64,000 nucleotides of DNA, from assembly GCF_023716465.1 (NCBI RefSeq), contig NZ_CP092415.1, forward strand, positions 3,263,501 through 3,327,500, in the 5' to 3' direction. A model generated the notes under the pieces. It made no database searches. It was not told the origin of the DNA and was given only the letters and a program-made list of their open reading frames with translations. The stretch comes from Flagellimonas marinaquae. Its GTDB lineage: Bacteria > Bacteroidota > Bacteroidia > Flavobacteriales > Flavobacteriaceae. Numbering within the stretch: position 1 is the stretch's first letter; every line of letters starts with the position of its first letter. The position numbers and the translations under genes are program-made. This document shows positions 15,868-26,000 of the stretch, in pieces.

Positions 15868-18399
15868 TTATCCTTTGACATTACTGTCCTTTTTTACTTC
15901 ATTTTTGCCGATCGAAAGCATGTTGGCAAACAGTTTATATGCTCCGGAAACTCCCACGGGCAATTCCCTGAAGAAGCTAAGTCCTGTGTAAATATAGTGA
16001 CCTTCTCCGTAAGGTGCCACAATTAAGCTTCCTTGTTTTTCGGTTTCACCTTCATCTTTCATGGATAGAATAGGGGTGAACTCGGCACTCCATTTGCTTG
16101 GAAAATATAGACCGCGCTCTTGTACCCATCCTTCAAAATCTTTCGTGGTAATCGCATTGGGAAAATTAACAAGGGAATTTTTTGGGGCCAGTATTTTGAC
16201 CTCGGCATTCTCGTCGGTAACCCTATCCCGTGAAAGTGTAATATCGTAGGGCGCAATATTTTCAAATTGATTGGACCATCTGCCAGCGGTATTGTATTGC
16301 ACGATCATGGTTCCGCCTCTTTCCACATAATCGAACAACACCGGCTGTTTAAACTTAAGTGCGCCGATTACATTGTATGCTCGAATGCCTACAACTACGG
16401 CATCATACTTGTCCAAATCTCCATTTTGTATTTCATTGGGGTCTACAATATGTACTTGGTACCCGATCTGTTCCAAACTTTCAGGGACCTTATCACCAGC
16501 TCCCATAATGTAGGCAATGTGTTCACCAGCTTTTTTTATGTTCATTCGCACTACTTTGGCCGCCGATCGCAAAAGAACCGATTGTTTTGGAATATGATCG
16601 TAAGCGATTTCCACCAATTCCTTGTCAAAAACTTGATCGCCAACGGTAATTTTTGGTTCAATATAACCTTCACTCTCAGAATTTGGGGGAGTAACCTTAA
16701 AGGTTAACGGAATTTCTTCACCTCTTTGTTCGATCGTAAATGGTATGGATTTTGGGGAGACCGACCAGCCCGTTGGATGATCTAATGAAATGGTTCCAGA
16801 GACATTATTTTTTCCAGCTCTGACCTTTACCTGTACTTCTTTGGTGTCCGAATTTGCAAAAATCAAAACTTTTTCATCGATCTTGGAGGTTACTTCGGGA
16901 AGAATGGCAAAAGGCTCGTACAATTCTCCCTTGTCCGGTCTGGAATAGCGGTGTACTATATCTTTTTCGAATATAATTTCACTTCCATCGAACAACAAGC
17001 TAAATCTAGCTTTAAAGGCATTGGGCGTTTCCGGTTTTCCTATCAATTGTTGATTGTTAACCACGTACATGCCAAGCGACCCCTGCTCGTTCAACCAGTA
17101 CGGACTGGTATACATCATGGAACTGAGGACAGAAAAGTCAATTGAAAAATTTTCCTTTTGATTGTTGGTTAAAACCTTGTTTGGAGCGATCTTGGCGTTT
17201 GCACCGACCAACTGGATTTCTTTTAAAGTAATGTTGGCGGACGATCTATTTATGGCTTCCAAATTGATGGTCGCCTGACTTCCAGGGGTGGCTGAAGCAT
17301 TTTCGGAACTGGCTTCCAGATATAGCCCAGTAGCGGCCAAGATAATATGCTTTAATTCTTTTGATTTTATACTCTTCCAATGCTCATCTTCAATATTTTG
17401 AAGCATTTGATAGGCTCTAATGAGTTCGGGTATGTGTTTGGCCGGGTTTTGAAAATCGAAATTTTCTTCGACTTTTTCCAAAATCCGTCCAATGGCTTCA
17501 CCACCTTTTACACGGGACCAGGTTGTATTGACCCCTTCAAAAAGATCGTTGCCGGTAGCTGCCGGTCCTTTAAGCAATTCCAAATACTCCTCGGACGAAC
17601 CACGAACCGTTAACGTTCCAAAACCTTGGCATAAGTGTTGGCTTCTGGACATTGCCGAAATTTCATTGTTGGATAGGCCAAGCTCCGGATAATATACGCC
17701 AACATCCATTTTAATCATATTGGATTTATCCGCTTTGGCAAACTTTTCCCTACTTCCATATTGCCACCAAGATGTATTATAAAAAATACGTTTGGGTTGC
17801 CAAGTATCGGAGTGGTTCAGTTGTTCCGGGTAAGCTTGTGGATTGTTGGCCAGATCAAAAGCTTCCATGCTCAACATTGCGGAGGCCGTGTGGTGGCCAT
17901 GCGTAGTTCCCGGTGTTCTGTGGTCAAAACGATTTATGATCACGTCCGGTTTAATATTTCGGATTGCCCAAACTACATCGGCCAACACTTTATCGTTGTC
18001 CCAAATCTCCAATGTTTCTTTGGGCAGTTTGGAGAATCCAAAATCGTTTGCCCGTGTAAATAGTTGTTCTCCACCATCCACATTTCTTGCCGCCAAAAGT
18101 TCCTGGGTACGCAGAACGCCCAATAATTCTCTGAGTTCTGAACCAATCAGGTTTTGTCCACCATCACCACGGGTTAAGGATAGGTATACTGTTTTTGCTT
18201 TTTTGTGATTGGATAGGTACGAAATTAAGCTGGTGTTCTCGTCATCAGGGTGGGCCGCAACATAAAGTGCGGTTCCCAAAAAATTCAATTTCTGAACTTC
18301 GTGAAACAGTTCGGCAGAGGTAAGTTTTTCTGGTTTTTGCGCAAATCCACTGGTAAACAATACTATTGTTGCTGAAAAAAATATCCAGAAATGTTTCAT
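15868..18399 (-). CDS. Exported PIG-L (LmbE-like) deacetylase with C-terminal amidotransferase-like domain
   Basis: 843 aa, signal peptide IFFSATIVLFTSGFAQ. Residues about 45-290 are a PIG-L zinc-dependent N-deacetylase: VAAHPDDENTSL with the AHPDDE motif, and the late metal ligands in THGHHTASAM. Two Ig-like segments follow (for example SGTISLDHPTGWSVSP). The last 200 residues look like a ThuA/GATase1-type flavodoxin-like domain (DAVVVGIRAYNVIGALKF, PYGEGHYIYTGLSFFRE). The start is ATG 18399, 23 nt after a -7 box, not the upstream frame opening at 18489. It leads an operon with a 33-aa membrane protein and a symporter. The probable role is deacetylating exogenous amino-sugar-like compounds in the periplasm. 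Confidence 0.88.
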   Translation of the reverse strand: MKHFWIFFSATIVLFTSGFAQKPEKLTSAELFHEVQKLNFLGTALYVAAHPDDENTSLISYLSNHKKAKTVYLSLTRGDGGQNLIGSELRELLGVLRTQELLAARNVDGGEQLFTRANDFGFSKLPKETLEIWDNDKVLADVVWAIRNIKPDVIINRFDHRTPGTTHGHHTASAMLSMEAFDLANNPQAYPEQLNHSDTWQPKRIFYNTSWWQYGSREKFAKADKSNMIKMDVGVYYPELGLSNNEISAMSRSQHLCQGFGTLTVRGSSEEYLELLKGPAATGNDLFEGVNTTWSRVKGGEAIGRILEKVEENFDFQNPAKHIPELIRAYQMLQNIEDEHWKSIKSKELKHIILAATGLYLEASSENASATPGSQATINLEAINRSSANITLKEIQLVGANAKIAPNKVLTNNQKENFSIDFSVLSSMMYTSPYWLNEQGSLGMYVVNNQQLIGKPETPNAFKARFSLLFDGSEIIFEKDIVHRYSRPDKGELYEPFAILPEVTSKIDEKVLIFANSDTKEVQVKVRAGKNNVSGTISLDHPTGWSVSPKSIPFTIEQRGEEIPLTFKVTPPNSESEGYIEPKITVGDQVFDKELVEIAYDHIPKQSVLLRSAAKVVRMNIKKAGEHIAYIMGAGDKVPESLEQIGYQVHIVDPNEIQNGDLDKYDAVVVGIRAYNVIGALKFKQPVLFDYVERGGTMIVQYNTAGRWSNQFENIAPYDITLSRDRVTDENAEVKILAPKNSLVNFPNAITTKDFEGWVQERGLYFPSKWSAEFTPILSMKDEGETEKQGSLIVAPYGEGHYIYTGLSFFRELPVGVSGAYKLFANMLSIGKNEVKKDSNVKG

Positions 18400-18422
18400 G
18401 ATCGTTGGTTTAGCAAGTTGTT

Positions 18423-18430
18423 CAAATATA
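18423..18430 (-). promoter_or_regulatory. -7 box TATATTTG of the PIG-L operon
   Basis: Minus-strand TATATTTG, exact match to TAnnTTTG, ends 23 nt before ATG 18399. It supports that start over an upstream in-frame codon. Confidence 0.5.
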
Positions 18431-18491
18431 GGTAGTTTGTGTACAGACATTCGTTTCTTTACAAGACTTTTAACATAGAAAATGTTCAATG

Positions 18492-19439
18492 CTATAAACC
18501 TAAACTGTCCCTTAAAATTAGATCATTATTGCTATTTTGACCCCAATATGCGGTTTTCAATGTTTTTATTTTTGTGGCAGAAGTGGTCATTACTTTTGCA
18601 TTTGGACCAAAACCACTTTTAAATTCTTCCGTCCAACTTTCTATGGCATAAGGAAAATCTGAAGTAAAATCAATCTTTAAAGTACGTTCCAATTCAGGGT
18701 AATGAATGGTGTAGGTAGAAGTTTCGTGGTTTGATGATATGTTGGCCATGGCACTGTATGCCTTAACCTTTTTATGGACCAATCGTAAATATTCCAGCGA
18801 AGGTACCATGGATATATCGCCCAAGGGAAGATTATTGGGGTTTATGCGGATTTTGATCCAGATTTCGTTTTCCAAGTTGGCTTTTTCCATTGAAAATGCT
18901 TGGTCCGCCTCACTCTCAAAATAAGAATGTGAAGTAAACTCAAATTGATCTCTATTGTTCAATTGAGCGTATACGTGACCGCACCATTCCTGGACCGACA
19001 AACTCGTCTTTAATGCATGTAGATTGTCATGGACAGGGTAAAACGTACTGTTCATAATGGAGTATGGATAAATACCGGTTAAAAACTTTTTGGTCGCATT
19101 GAGTTTAAGAACTGAAATATTATCGGCACTGGCACGGTCTGCTTTTACTTGTTTATTGGGCAAAAAGGGTTCGGTAACGTAGATCATCGCGGCTGTTCCA
19201 TCTCGTAGCTCTCCATATCGCGCCTGTTCCAACCGGTAGGAAGTGATTTCGGCATTTCCTGCATACCAATACTTTTTAAAATCTTCGGTGAGCGGATTTC
19301 TGGGCAGGGGCTTTTCCATTTCGAGCTCTGGTTTTTGCAAAGTCTCCTCGGCAACACTATTTTTTTCTTGACAACTGACAAATAATGCGATTGCAATAAT
19401 CAAGCGGGCAATTTTTGGTATTATATGAGAAAATTTCAT
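18492..19439 (-). CDS. Conserved lipoprotein of unknown function
   Basis: 315 aa with a lipoprotein signal (AIALFVSCQE; Cys of the lipobox near residue 22), so membrane anchored. The body has conserved-looking WYAGNAEITSYRLEQARYG and VQEWCGHVYAQLN segments. As I recall, relatives in Bacteroidota databases are sometimes labelled septum formation inhibitor Maf, but there is no similarity to the true Maf enzyme at 21.0-21.6 kb. The start is ATG 19439; the in-frame TTG at 19454 lies inside the -7 box. It precedes the PIG-L operon by about 90 nt on the same strand. Function unknown. Confidence 0.82.
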   Translation of the reverse strand: MKFSHIIPKIARLIIAIALFVSCQEKNSVAEETLQKPELEMEKPLPRNPLTEDFKKYWYAGNAEITSYRLEQARYGELRDGTAAMIYVTEPFLPNKQVKADRASADNISVLKLNATKKFLTGIYPYSIMNSTFYPVHDNLHALKTSLSVQEWCGHVYAQLNNRDQFEFTSHSYFESEADQAFSMEKANLENEIWIKIRINPNNLPLGDISMVPSLEYLRLVHKKVKAYSAMANISSNHETSTYTIHYPELERTLKIDFTSDFPYAIESWTEEFKSGFGPNAKVMTTSATKIKTLKTAYWGQNSNNDLILRDSLGL

Positions 19440-19451
19440 GGATGCTTTTTT

Positions 19452-19482
19452 CAAATTTAAGGTTAAAGTCGGTTTATATCAA
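19452..19482 (-). promoter_or_regulatory. Promoter TTG-N20-TAAATTTG of the lipoprotein gene
   Basis: On the minus strand TTG (19482-19480), a 20-nt spacer, and TAAATTTG (19459-19452) match the Bacteroidota housekeeping promoter. The -7 box ends 12 nt before ATG 19439. Confidence 0.65.
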
Positions 19483-19515
19483 TATACTTAACTTTTTCCA
19501 ATACAGGGAAAACTG

Positions 19516-19523
19516 TAATTTTG
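19516..19523 (+). promoter_or_regulatory. -7 box TAATTTTG of the U32 gene
   Basis: Exact TAnnTTTG match, 29 nt before ATG 19553, divergent from the lipoprotein promoter. It excludes the long upstream frame extension from 19415. Confidence 0.55.
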
Positions 19524-19552
19524 CAAAAATTTCAGAAGCAAATATTCTTGGT

Positions 19553-20797
19553 ATGCAACAAATTGAGCTGATGGCTCCGGCCGGTAATTTTGAATCTTTG
19601 CAAGCCGCTCTGGACAATGGGGCAGATTCGGTATATTTTGGAGTTGAACAATTGAACATGAGGGCAAGGGCCACGATGAACTTTACTTTGGACGACCTGC
19701 CCGAGATAGCCAAACGATGTAATGCCAAAGGTGTTAGGACTTACCTTACCTTGAATACCATAATTTACGATCACGATCTATCCATTGTAAAAACTCTTTT
19801 AAAAAAAGCCAAAGAGGTTGGTCTCACCGCCATAATCGCTATGGATCAGGCTGTGATATCTTCGGCAAGAGAGCTGGGACTGGAAGTTCATATTTCTACA
19901 CAGATCAATGTGACCAATATAGAAACGGTAAAGTTTTATGCCATGTTTGCCGATACCATGGTTTTGAGCCGAGAGTTGAGCTTGCGTCAGGTAAAAAAGA
20001 TAACCGAACAAATTGAGAAGGAGCAGGTCAAGGGACCATCCGGGCGTTTGGTCGAGATTGAAGTATTCGGACACGGAGCTCTTTGCATGGCTGTTTCCGG
20101 TAAGTGTTATTTGAGTTTGCACTCCCACAATTCATCGGCAAATAGAGGAGCTTGCAAGCAGAATTGCCGTAAAAAGTATACGGTGATCGATCAAGAAAGT
20201 GGTTTTGAGATGGAACTTGACAATGAGTATATAATGTCGCCGAAAGACCTCTGTACCATCGATTTTCTTGATCAAGTGGCAGATGCAGGGGTAAAGGTCT
20301 TAAAGATAGAGGGACGTGGACGTGCTCCGGAATATGTGGCCCGTGTAATAAAATGCTATCGCCAGGCGATAGATAGTTTGTACGAGGGAAACTATGATAA
20401 GAAAAAGGTGATTGAATGGATGCAAGAGTTGGAGAAAGTCTACAATCGCGGCTTCTGGAGCGGTTATTATTTAGGTCAAAAGCTGGGAGAGTGGAGTAAA
20501 ATACCCGGTTCCTCTGCCACACAAAAGAAAGTGTACATTGGAAAAGGAGCACATTTCTTTCCAAAAAGCAACATTGGCGAGTTTACTATTGAAGCCTATG
20601 ATCTTTCTGTTGGAGATACAATTTTGGTTACAGGCCCAACCACTGGTGCCAAGGAAATGAAGGTTACCGAAATGTTGGTGAACGATGCCAAATTATCCAC
20701 TGCCAAAAAAGGGGACTCCGTAACCATTCCTTTAGGTTTTAGGATTCGCCTTTCGGACAAATTGTACAAAATTGTTGAAAACAAGGTGGAAGCCTAA
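19553..20797 (+). CDS. U32-family protein (TrhP/RlhA-like RNA hydroxylase)
   Basis: 414 aa from ATG 19553. The N-terminus MQQIELMAPAGNFESLQAAL and DSVYFGVEQLNMRARA are the U32 signature. The conserved cysteine set is in GALCMAVSGKCYLS and NRGACKQNCRKKY, which in this family binds an Fe-S cluster. Members TrhP and RlhA hydroxylate tRNA uridine-34 or 23S rRNA cytidine; older peptidase or collagenase labels are doubtful. A small C-terminal beta domain ends the protein. The ferredoxin gene follows with a TAATG stop/start overlap, which fits an electron-dependent reaction. Exact RNA target not assignable. Confidence 0.88.
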   Translation: MQQIELMAPAGNFESLQAALDNGADSVYFGVEQLNMRARATMNFTLDDLPEIAKRCNAKGVRTYLTLNTIIYDHDLSIVKTLLKKAKEVGLTAIIAMDQAVISSARELGLEVHISTQINVTNIETVKFYAMFADTMVLSRELSLRQVKKITEQIEKEQVKGPSGRLVEIEVFGHGALCMAVSGKCYLSLHSHNSSANRGACKQNCRKKYTVIDQESGFEMELDNEYIMSPKDLCTIDFLDQVADAGVKVLKIEGRGRAPEYVARVIKCYRQAIDSLYEGNYDKKKVIEWMQELEKVYNRGFWSGYYLGQKLGEWSKIPGSSATQKKVYIGKGAHFFPKSNIGEFTIEAYDLSVGDTILVTGPTTGAKEMKVTEMLVNDAKLSTAKKGDSVTIPLGFRIRLSDKLYKIVENKVEA

Positions 20798-21027
20798 TGG
20801 TAGTTGTTACGCTTCAGCGAGAAAAATGTATCGGCTGCAACTATTGTGTTGAAATGGCGCCACAACATTTTGCCATGTCCAAAAAGGATGGTAAATCTGT
20901 TTTATTGCATTCACAGAACAAAAAGGGGTTCCATACCATAAAATCGCACGATGAGGGAATTTTTGATAGCTGTGAACAAGCTTCCAAGGCATGTCCTGTA
21001 AAAATCATATCGGTAAAAAGAACCTGA
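20797..21027 (+). CDS. Single-cluster ferredoxin
   Basis: 76 aa electron carrier with CIGCNYC near the N-terminus and CEQASKACP near the C-terminus, the ligand pattern for one [4Fe-4S] (or [3Fe-4S]) cluster. The insert between the motifs is short, as in Fer4_13/15-type ferredoxins. The ATG overlaps the last base of the U32 stop, so translation is coupled and it is probably the partner of that enzyme. It ends convergently with maf. Confidence 0.9.
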   Translation: MVVVTLQREKCIGCNYCVEMAPQHFAMSKKDGKSVLLHSQNKKGFHTIKSHDEGIFDSCEQASKACPVKIISVKRT

Positions 21028-21621
21028 TCAAAGTTCCAAAAGGGTAGTGTATACCAAATGAGTGGGCAATCCGACTACATTGTTATAAGAACCTTGGATT
21101 TCAGAAATACCGATCATTCCGATCCACTCCTGAATACCGTAGGCACCTGCTTTATCGTAAGGTTGGCATCTCTCGATATAAAAATTGATCTCATCATCGG
21201 TCAAATCTTTCAATTTTACTTTGGTAACACAACTGGCCATGGTTTGTTTTTGCGTGGTGGTAAAACATACCGAGGTAATAACTTCGTGCCAATCCCCGGA
21301 CATGGTCTTTAACATTTTAAAAGCCTCACCTTGGTTGCTCGCTTTTGCCAACGATGCATTGTTGTGCCAGACCACGGTATCCGAGGTTATCAAAATATCC
21401 GAAGGGTTCAATTCATTTTTAAAGGGGGTAGCTTTTAACTTAGCCAAATAAGCGGATATTTCTTCGCCCTGTAGTTCTTGAGGGTAAATTTCTTCCACGG
21501 ATTTTGGGCGTACCTCAAAATCCAGCCCTAATTCTTCCAAAAACATTTTACGACGGGGAGAACCCGAACCTAGGATTATGTGTCTACCTTTGAGTTTTTC
21601 CTTGAGTGGGTTTTTAGTCAT
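21028..21621 (-). CDS. maf: Maf-like nucleoside triphosphate pyrophosphatase
   Basis: Hydrolyses non-canonical or methylated NTPs or dTTP/UTP (house-cleaning), cytoplasmic, 197 aa. Family motifs are LGSGSPRRKMFLEELG, the VEEIYP acid segment, ITSDTVVWHN (catalytic Asp region) and DKAGAYGIQEW near the C-terminus. The start is ATG 21621, preferred over GTG 21630. It overlaps the upstream kdsC-like gene by 8 nt and is the last gene of the DUF2520-kdsC-maf operon. Confidence 0.94.
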   Translation of the reverse strand: MTKNPLKEKLKGRHIILGSGSPRRKMFLEELGLDFEVRPKSVEEIYPQELQGEEISAYLAKLKATPFKNELNPSDILITSDTVVWHNNASLAKASNQGEAFKMLKTMSGDWHEVITSVCFTTTQKQTMASCVTKVKLKDLTDDEINFYIERCQPYDKAGAYGIQEWIGMIGISEIQGSYNNVVGLPTHLVYTTLLEL

Positions 21622-22141
21622 TCTTTGCACTAAAATTATCGTTCCAGTCCCCTCGAACTTTCAAGACCTGTTCAATTACGTCCCTTACGCAACCATCTCC
21701 TCCGTTTTTATGGGAAACATAATCCGAAATCGCCTTAACTTCTGCAACGGCATTTTGTGGGGATGCCGCCAATGCGACCATTTTCATAGGAGGAATATCC
21801 GGCATATCATCGCCCATGTAAAGCACGGTTTTCGGGTCTATATCGTGAATGTCCATATATTCTTCCAAAGGTTCCTGTTTATGATGTGCCCCCATGTAAA
21901 AATCGGTAACACCTAGACCTTTTAAACGCTCTTTTACCCCTTGGTTGGTACCTCCCGTAATTATGCAAACGTTGTAACCTTTGGTAATAGCTGTTTTTAA
22001 GGCATAACCGTCTTTAACGCTCATTTTGCGCAATAGTTCACCATCGGTGGTGATCAATACCGTGCCGTCGGTAAAAACACCATCGACATCAAAAACAAAA
22101 GTTGTGATACTGCTCAAAAGCTCTTTATAATTCTTCTTCAT
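21614..22141 (-). CDS. kdsC: KdsC-family HAD phosphatase
   Basis: 3-deoxy-D-manno-octulosonate-8-phosphate phosphatase of Kdo/LPS synthesis, 175 aa (typical 160-190). HAD motifs: FVFDVDGVFTDGT (nucleophile Asp), IITGGT, and YMGDDMPDIPPM; there is no cap domain, as usual for C0 HADs that form tetramers. It overlaps the DUF2520 gene by 17 nt and maf by 8 nt. This gene order is common in Flavobacteriia. Confidence 0.93.
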   Translation of the reverse strand: MKKNYKELLSSITTFVFDVDGVFTDGTVLITTDGELLRKMSVKDGYALKTAITKGYNVCIITGGTNQGVKERLKGLGVTDFYMGAHHKQEPLEEYMDIHDIDPKTVLYMGDDMPDIPPMKMVALAASPQNAVAEVKAISDYVSHKNGGDGCVRDVIEQVLKVRGDWNDNFSAKND

Positions 22142-22886
22142 GTGCTTGTATTATGGCTCTGCTCAATAGTTTGTATAAAGTAATATGTTTTTCGTTTTTT
22201 AAGAGTCCCAAATGACCTTGCATACTTTGCCGATCGTTTCGGCGTGCGGGCCCAGTCTGTGCTTTTTTGGGTGGCATCGTTTTAATTTTCTCCGCTGTTT
22301 CCAAAATCAATGGTTTCAACAAATTAAAAGACAGGCCCTCCTGTAGGCAAATCTCTTCGCCAACCCCATATAGGTAGTTGGTAAAGTTATTTACAAAAAC
22401 GGCTGCAAGATGCAATTTTTTTCGCTGTTCCGAGTCGATAGGATGTACATTTTCAGATATAGGTTTGGCCAAAAGCTCCAATACTTTCAAAGATTCGGTA
22501 TCGCTTGCTTCAATACAAATGGGAATTGTGGAAAAATCTACCATCTTACCTTTGGTAAAGGTTTGTAGGGGATAAAAAACACCCTTTTTTGTGGAGTGAA
22601 CAACTGCCATGGGCATAGCTCCGGAAGTATGGGCCACCACACCTTTTTTGTTTGCAACAAATTTGGATACTTTGCCTATAACATCGTCCTTAACAGCAAT
22701 AATGTACACATCGGCATCGACGATTTCCTTAAAATTATCGGTTACTTCGGATTTGTCGGAAAATTGGTGCAACGCTTGGGTATTGCGACCTACAACTTGG
22801 ACCACATTAACGTTTTTGGCCTTGGTAAAAGCATCGTGTAAATGTTTTGCCAAGTTGCCGGTTCCCAATAGTACTATCTTGAGCAT
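22125..22886 (-). CDS. Rossmann-like and DUF2520 oxidoreductase
   Basis: 253 aa. The N-terminal NAD(P)-binding Rossmann domain (VLLGTGNLAKHLHDAF) resembles pyrroline-5-carboxylate reductases, and the C-terminal helical DUF2520 domain is visible in EQRKKLHLAAVFVNNFTNYL and TGPARRNDRQSMQGHL. The true substrate is unknown. ATG 22886 is chosen because a -7 box lies between it and the upstream in-frame codon at 22925. It is the first gene of the operon with kdsC and maf. Confidence 0.9.
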   Translation of the reverse strand: MLKIVLLGTGNLAKHLHDAFTKAKNVNVVQVVGRNTQALHQFSDKSEVTDNFKEIVDADVYIIAVKDDVIGKVSKFVANKKGVVAHTSGAMPMAVVHSTKKGVFYPLQTFTKGKMVDFSTIPICIEASDTESLKVLELLAKPISENVHPIDSEQRKKLHLAAVFVNNFTNYLYGVGEEICLQEGLSFNLLKPLILETAEKIKTMPPKKAQTGPARRNDRQSMQGHLGLLKNEKHITLYKLLSRAIIQAHEEEL

Positions 22887-22897
22887 GATCAAAACTA

Positions 22898-22925
22898 CAA
22901 ATTTAGGGTTGATGGATTGCAGCAA
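22898..22925 (-). promoter_or_regulatory. Promoter TTG-N17-TAAATTTG of the DUF2520-kdsC-maf operon
   Basis: Minus-strand TTG (22925-22923), 17-nt spacer, TAAATTTG (22905-22898), ending 11 nt before ATG 22886. Confidence 0.55.
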
Positions 22926-22986
22926 GAATTAACAAATCTGTATGATTTTTATCAGCTTTCGCATTTAGGAAGTTCTAAAAAGGCCG

Positions 22987-22994
22987 TATTTTTG
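22987..22994 (+). promoter_or_regulatory. -7 box TATTTTTG of ccsBA
   Basis: Exact TAnnTTTG match 25 nt before ATG 23020. A TTTA at 22964-22967 is a weak -33 candidate. It is divergent from the DUF2520 operon promoter. Confidence 0.5.
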
Positions 22995-23019
22995 CAAGCC
23001 GAAAGTAGACCGAATTTCC

Positions 23020-26000
23020 ATGATCGACATTGTTAAGAAAACACTTTTTTCCACGAGACTTATGGCCGTTCTTTTTTTGGTTTTTGCCGCGGCAATGGCC
23101 ATGGGAACGTTTATAGAGAGCTGGTACAGCACGGACACCGCAAGAATTTATATTTACAACGCCACTTGGTTCGAGGCCATAATGGTCTTTTTTGTAATCA
23201 ACTTTTTCGGGAATATTTACCGATATCGCTTGTTGCAATGGAAAAAATGGCCGGTACTTTTGCTTCACCTTTCTTGGATCTTGATCATTGTGGGGGCATT
23301 TGTAACCCGATATATCAGTTACGAAGGCATGATGCCCATTCGTGAAGGCGCCACGGAAAAGGTTTTTTATTCGGACAAAACCTATTTGACCGCTTTTATA
23401 GATGGTGATATCAACGGGGAAACCAAACGAAGGGTTTTAGAGGATGCCATTTTGGTTACTCCAGAAGGCAGACGGTCGAGTTTACCGTGGAAATCGGATT
23501 TTAATGGACAGCCTTTTACCATAAGTTATGTGGATTTTATAAAAGGAGCGGAACGTGGATTGATTCCTGATGAAAATGGCACCGAGTTTTTGCAGATTGT
23601 TGAGGCAGGCAATGGCCAAAGGCATGAACACTATTTGGAAAATGGGAAAATTGCCAGTTTGCACAATATTCTTTTTGCCCTAAACAACGAAACAGAAGGG
23701 GCCATCAATATTTTTTATGATGAAGAAAATGGCTTTCGTATAAAATCTCCTTTTGAGGGTGATTTTATGAGGATGGCCGACCAATACCAAGGTGAATTGC
23801 TGGCAGATAGCATACAACCTTTGCAATTACGGTCGCTATACACTGTGGGAGGCATGCAGTTCGTTGTCCCCGAACCTATTACCAAAGGTAGTTATGGCAT
23901 TGTAAAAGTTCCGGACGAAGAGATTACCGCCGTAACCCAAGATGCGCTTATTGTCTCCGTTTCTGCAAATGGAGAAAGTAAGGAAATCAAACTATTGGGA
24001 AGCAAGGGAAATTCCAATTTTTCCGATAAGTTCAATGTTGGAGGTCTCGATTTTACATTAAGTTATGGCTCCAAAGTGTACGAGCTTCCGTTCTCTGTTC
24101 AATTGAACGATTTTATCGCCGAGAAATACCCTGGGACCGAAACAGGATATGCTTCTTTTATGAGCAAAGTAACCGTTCACGACGAAAGACCTTTTGATTA
24201 TGATATTTATATGAACCATATTTTAGATCATAAAGGATATCGGTTTTTTCAATCCAGTTTTGACCCCGATGAAAAGGGAACGGTACTTTCCGTTAACCAC
24301 GATTGGTGGGGGACCTGGATTACCTATATAGGGTACTTTCTTCTCTATATTGGTTTAATGGGTATTATGTTCTACGGAAAAACACGATTTAGGGACCTAC
24401 AGGCAATGCTCGAAAAAATAAAGGCCAAAAAAGCCGCCTTGACCACAATTACGCTCTTTTTTGCTTTTGTTTCCATAAACGCACAAGAAACGTCACATGA
24501 GCACCAAGGGCTGCCCACAAAAGCTCAAATCGACTCAGTTATCCAAGCTACGACTGTTGCCAGGGAACATGCGGAAAAATTTGGCGCATTGGTCATACAG
24601 GACGAGGGAGGACGAATGAAACCGGTACACACCTTTGCTTCTGAACTATTGCGAAAACTAAGTGGGGAAAACAAATACAAAGACCTTACGCCAGGTCAAG
24701 TTTTCCTTTCCATGATGCTCAATCCGGGTGTTTGGTATACCGTGGATTTTATTGAAGTGGGAAAATGGCAAAACGATAGTATTAGAAAAGTAATAGGAGT
24801 TCCGGAAGGCACAGAATTTGTAAAAGCAACCGATTTTTTTGATGCCAAAGGGGCGTACAAACTAAGGCCGTATCTGGAAAAAGCAACATCCACCAATAAT
24901 CCATCCAATTTTGAGAAGGACATTAAAAAAGTAGGGGAGCGATTAAGCTTGTTGGATATTGCGCTGAGTGGACAGATCGTGAAGATTTTTCCTTTGTTGA
25001 ACGATGAGAACAACAAATGGATCTCTGCTGTGGAATACCGTTCTGGTCAATATCAAATGCAAGATTCGCTATATGCCAATTTTGTGAACAATGCAATGCC
25101 TTACTATTTAAACTCCTTGCAACAATCCATTGCGACCGGGGATTATTCCCAGCCCGATAGATTGTTGGACGCCTTTAAACAAAATCAGGTAAACCATGGA
25201 GCGGAAATATTGCCATCGGACAACAAAATAAAAGCCGAGATCATATATAACAAACTGGATTTGTTCAACCGATTGTACAAGTACTACGCCATGGTCGGTG
25301 TGCTGTTGTTTTTTGTTCTGATTGCCAAAATTTTTAAGGAGCGTAAATTTTTGGACGCCTTTGCCTACCTGTTAAAGGGAACCATTGTTTTATTCTTTAT
25401 TTGGCATACCGTTGGGTTGATAATGCGATGGTATATCTCGGGGCACGCGCCTTGGAGCGATGCTTATGAAAGTATATTGTACGTAGGTTGGGCAACTATG
25501 GGCATTGGACTGGCCCTTGGCCGAAAAAGTGAGCTCACCATTGCGGCAAGCGCCTTTGTAACTTCCATGTTATTGTGGATAGCCCACCAAAGTTGGGTAG
25601 ATCCGGCCATAGGTAATTTGGTTCCGGTATTGGACAGCTATTGGTTAATGATCCATGTTGCTGTTATTGTAGGTAGTTATGGACCGTTGACGGTAGGTAT
25701 GATCTTGGGTGTAGTTGCGTTGTTATTGATCATACTCACCACGGAAAAGAACAAAAAACGTATGGACCTGAATATTAAGGAGCTCACCGTGATTAACGAA
25801 CTGGCATTAACGGCAGGTTTGGTAATGCTGACCATTGGCAACTTTTTAGGAGGACAATGGGCCAACGAGAGTTGGGGGCGTTATTGGGGCTGGGACCCTA
25901 AAGAAACCTGGGCCCTTATCTCCATTATGGTGTATGCCTTTGTTTTGCACATGCGGCTGGTTCCGGGACTACGTGGCAAATGGATATACAATTTTGCGAG

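Noticed and set aside
18492..19439. Calling the lipoprotein a Maf septum inhibitor
   Set aside because: No Maf motif is present, and the genuine Maf enzyme is encoded at 21028-21621.
19415..19552. Upstream extension of the U32 frame
   Set aside because: Crosses a -7 box and the divergent lipoprotein promoter and start; homology begins at ATG 19553.
20028..20564. 178-codon minus-strand frame
   Set aside because: Lies fully inside the U32 gene on the opposite strand; no domain, and coding signal belongs to the plus strand.
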